NCBI GenBank assembly: GCA_047609825.1
Contig: JBLFXJ010000384.1
Coordinates: 1 to 7,547, forward strand
Length of the DNA: 7,547 nucleotides
From: GCA-2862545 sp047609825
GTDB taxonomy: Bacteria; Myxococcota_A; UBA796; GCA-2862545
Direction of reading: 5' to 3'
In this document: positions 5,911 to 7,547 of the stretch, one piece after another
Layout of the letters: every line of letters begins with the position of its first letter
Numbering within the stretch: position 1 is the stretch's first letter
Notes under the pieces: model-generated
What the model was told of the DNA's origin: nothing
The model's database searches: none
What the model saw: the letters and a program-made list of their open reading frames with translations, nothing else
Made by a program: the position numbers and the translations under genes

Positions 5911-7219
5911 GGAGTGGGCGGCCGAGGTCGACACCCCGTTCCCCGCCAGCCTCGGCGACGATCTGCACGCGCTGCTCCGAACGGTGGCGTCCGGCGGTCC
6001 ACCGCTCGAGACCGGGGAGGAGTGGGTCTCCTGGGACGAAGGTGGCACGGGCGGCGATGCGGACGACGGGTTCGCGATCGACTGGGACGGCGTGGCGACA
6101 ACGGCACAGGCACGCGCCGCGGAGTGGGAGGCGCTCGCCGCGCTGGTCGGGCCGATCCCGCCCGACCTCCTCCGATTCCTCCTCCGCTATGGCACACCGT
6201 CGATCCCGTGCGGGCTGCTCCTGTCCCGGGTCGCGACGTTGATCGACCTGCGCCGGCTGCGGCCGCCGGGCGAGGACTTGACGGTAGGATGGATGCCCCA
6301 CTGGCTCGACGCCGGCCTCGCCGAGCCGACCGTGATCGCGTCGGGTGATGCTGGGGTGTTCCCGGCGTTCGCGTGGATGCCCGGGCGACGGGCACCCGAC
6401 GGCCGCGCGCTGTGGCTCTGGCTGGGCCGGGACGCGGCGGGGGAGCCGGATGGCATGGTGGTGGCACCCCTGGGCTTCGATGTCGACCGGGTGGTCGAGG
6501 GCGTGCTCCTCGGTGCGTGGGACCTCCTGCTGCCCGACGCCAAGATCCGCCTGGAGACCGCTGAACGCCTGACCACGGCCCCCCCGCACCTGCGCAGCGC
6601 CGTGCTCCGTTGGCGGGACGGGCTGGTGACCGCGCTGGCCGACGTGCCGGATGGGCCGCTGCACGCGGGTGAGACCCTCGCTGGGGCCCGGGATGAGCTG
6701 CTGCGCCGGTGCGCGCTGGTGACCGACCCGACCGCGCTGGCCAGTCCCGATCCGGCGTACGTCGACCGCATCCAGCCGTGGCGATTCGACCCGCCGGTGC
6801 CACCCGAGGGCCCAGAGCTGCCCCGGACGCTCGACGAGCAGGACGCCCTGCAGACCGCCCGGGCGGAGCGCAAGGCGAAGAAGCGGGCGCTGAAGGCCGA
6901 GGCTCGCGCGCGTGCGGCGGAGAAGGCACCACAGAGCCGCGAGGACCCGGCCGTGTCGACTGACCGTGGCGCCGCTGACCCTTCGCCCGAGGTCGAGTTG
7001 GAGGACGACGCCCTCGGTGCCCGGATCGCCGCCGTGATCATGGGCTTCCTCCTCCCGGGCTCCATCCACCTGACCTACGGAGAGGAGCGCCGCGCAGCGA
7101 TCTGGTTCGGCGTCGCCATCGTCACGGGGTGCGGCTTCGGCCTGGTGAACCTGGCGTGCGCGTGGGCGAGCTACCGGTTGGTGGTCGCCCACCAGGCTGC
7201 GGGAGGGGAAGCTCCCTGA
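5897..7219 (+). CDS. protein with possible SMI1/KNR4 (SUKH)-like region and C-terminal membrane domain
   Basis: The product is 440 residues. Residues 1-70 are acidic and poorly structured. Residues about 74-215 could be an SMI1/KNR4 (SUKH)-like fold: EWEALAALVGPIPPDLLRFL followed by RYGTPSIP resembles the family's opening lG-x-x-lP-x-x-y-x-x-F-x-x-x-x-G pattern, though this is weak evidence. Residues about 310-345 form a highly basic, Ala-rich helix (RAERKAKKRALKAEARARA), likely a coil or linker. At 374-430, GFLLPGSIHLTYGEERRAA and a following hydrophobic stretch resemble small membrane modules with a LPG-x-x-x-x-Y-x-G motif (TM2-like), giving about two membrane segments. SUKH proteins include immunity proteins against toxins, but no toxin gene is adjacent here, so no immunity role is claimed. 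The start is discussed in the separate ribosome-binding site entry. It overlaps the ferritin-like gene by 14 bases and is probably co-transcribed with it. Confidence 0.72.
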   Translation: MPFDEEWAAEVDTPFPASLGDDLHALLRTVASGGPPLETGEEWVSWDEGGTGGDADDGFAIDWDGVATTAQARAAEWEALAALVGPIPPDLLRFLLRYGTPSIPCGLLLSRVATLIDLRRLRPPGEDLTVGWMPHWLDAGLAEPTVIASGDAGVFPAFAWMPGRRAPDGRALWLWLGRDAAGEPDGMVVAPLGFDVDRVVEGVLLGAWDLLLPDAKIRLETAERLTTAPPHLRSAVLRWRDGLVTALADVPDGPLHAGETLAGARDELLRRCALVTDPTALASPDPAYVDRIQPWRFDPPVPPEGPELPRTLDEQDALQTARAERKAKKRALKAEARARAAEKAPQSREDPAVSTDRGAADPSPEVELEDDALGARIAAVIMGFLLPGSIHLTYGEERRAAIWFGVAIVTGCGFGLVNLACAWASYRLVVAHQAAGGEAP

Positions 7220-7237
7220 GCCGGCCGCGGCCTCATT

Positions 7238-7264
7238 GGGAGCGACCCGCGCCGATCCGCTCCC
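7238..7264. terminator. inverted repeat in the gap before the sulfatase gene
   Basis: GGGAGCG (7238-7244) and CGCTCCC (7258-7264) form a perfect 7-base stem with a 13-base loop in the 81-base gap between two same-strand genes. It could end transcription of the preceding operon or bind a regulator. No T-run follows, and the loop is large for a terminator. Confidence 0.35.
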
Positions 7265-7300
7265 GCCCACCGGACTCGCTATGCTGGGCCCGGAGGCCCC

Positions 7301-7547
7301 GTGGCGAGCTCTGACACCCCCCGCCCCACCCGCCGGCAGGTGGCCATCGGCGCCGCCGCGGTGGCCGGCGTGACGGCCATCTGCTGGCGCGCCCTCACCC
7401 GCCCGGGGCGACCGCCGAACGTGCTGGTCATCCTCGCCGACCAGCTCCGCCACCACGCCCTCGGGTTCACCGGGGACCGCAACGTCGCCACGCCGGCCAT
7501 CGACGCCCTCCTCGGCCGCAGCGTCTGGTTCCACAGCGTGTTCGCCA
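7301..7547 (+). CDS. sulfatase-family hydrolase, N-terminal part only, with Tat-like signal
   Basis: Eighty-two codons are present and the gene runs off the right edge. It opens at GTG 7301, preceded by GGAGG at 7292-7296. The first residues contain TRRQVAIGAAAVAGVTAI, a twin-arginine motif and hydrophobic stretch, so export by Tat is likely. PPNVLVILADQLRHHALGF (43-61) followed by TPAIDALLGRSVWFHSVFA (69-87 region) matches the N-terminus of sulfatases and related alkaline phosphatase superfamily enzymes, where the Asp of ADQ binds the metal. The formylglycine-forming Cys/Ser-x-Pro-x-Arg motif lies beyond the window edge, so whether it is a true sulfatase, phosphonate hydrolase or related hydrolase cannot be decided. 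An upstream ATG (7281) is in another frame and is rejected. Confidence 0.8.
   Translation, partial: MASSDTPRPTRRQVAIGAAAVAGVTAICWRALTRPGRPPNVLVILADQLRHHALGFTGDRNVATPAIDALLGRSVWFHSVFA

Noticed and set aside
7201..7216. GGGAG/CTCCC stem at the end of the SUKH-like gene
   Set aside because: Only five base pairs inside coding sequence with no T-run, likely chance in GC-rich DNA.
4889..7534. An 881-codon open frame on the minus strand across the ferritin-like, SUKH-like and sulfatase genes
   Set aside because: The protein is full of Arg/Pro/Gly low-complexity sequence with no domain, while the plus strand carries recognisable motifs throughout. Long antisense frames are expected at this GC content.

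Overview
The window is a very GC-rich stretch of bacterial chromosome with tightly packed, often overlapping genes and strong third-position G/C bias. The gene content (a nos accessory cluster with lipoprotein partners, a secreted Cys-rich ferritin-like protein, an Asp/Gly-repeat lipoprotein, an SMI1-like/membrane fusion) fits a Gram-negative environmental bacterium of the Myxococcota / former Deltaproteobacteria. That is a judgement from gene style; no rRNA or other firm marker is present.

Left part (about 1-2586, plus strand): the 3' end of a nitrous oxide reductase maturation cluster. The C-terminus of a probable NosD is followed by nosF (ABC ATPase), nosY (ABC-2 type permease), nosL (copper-chaperone lipoprotein) and a small lipid-anchored monohaem cytochrome c. 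Each gene overlaps the previous one by 4 to 25 bases, so this is one operon. NosD, NosF and NosY form the membrane machine that helps build the copper sites of NosZ, NosL delivers copper, and the cytochrome is a plausible electron donor. The nosZ gene itself is not in the window and should lie upstream.

Middle part (about 2587-4567, minus strand): a gene for a surface lipoprotein made of Asp/Gly-rich repeats converges on the nos operon, separated from it by a small hairpin. Upstream of it lies a short leftover of the C-terminus of a type I methionine aminopeptidase on the plus strand, with no intact gene attached. Next is a minus-strand gene for an exported helical protein of unknown function.

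Right part (about 4568-7547, plus strand): a 170-base divergent promoter region carries an imperfect 9-base inverted repeat. It is followed by a gene for an exported protein joining a Cys-rich N-terminal region to a ferritin-like di-iron domain. Overlapping its end is a gene for a 440-residue protein with a possible SMI1/KNR4 (SUKH)-like region, a charged basic linker and a C-terminal membrane domain. The window ends inside a sulfatase-family gene that begins with a GTG codon and a Tat-like signal.

I did not find a clearly new defence or mobile system. The items most worth a second look are the methionine aminopeptidase remnant, the Cys-rich/ferritin fusion with its divergent secreted partner and shared inverted repeat, and the SUKH-like/membrane fusion.
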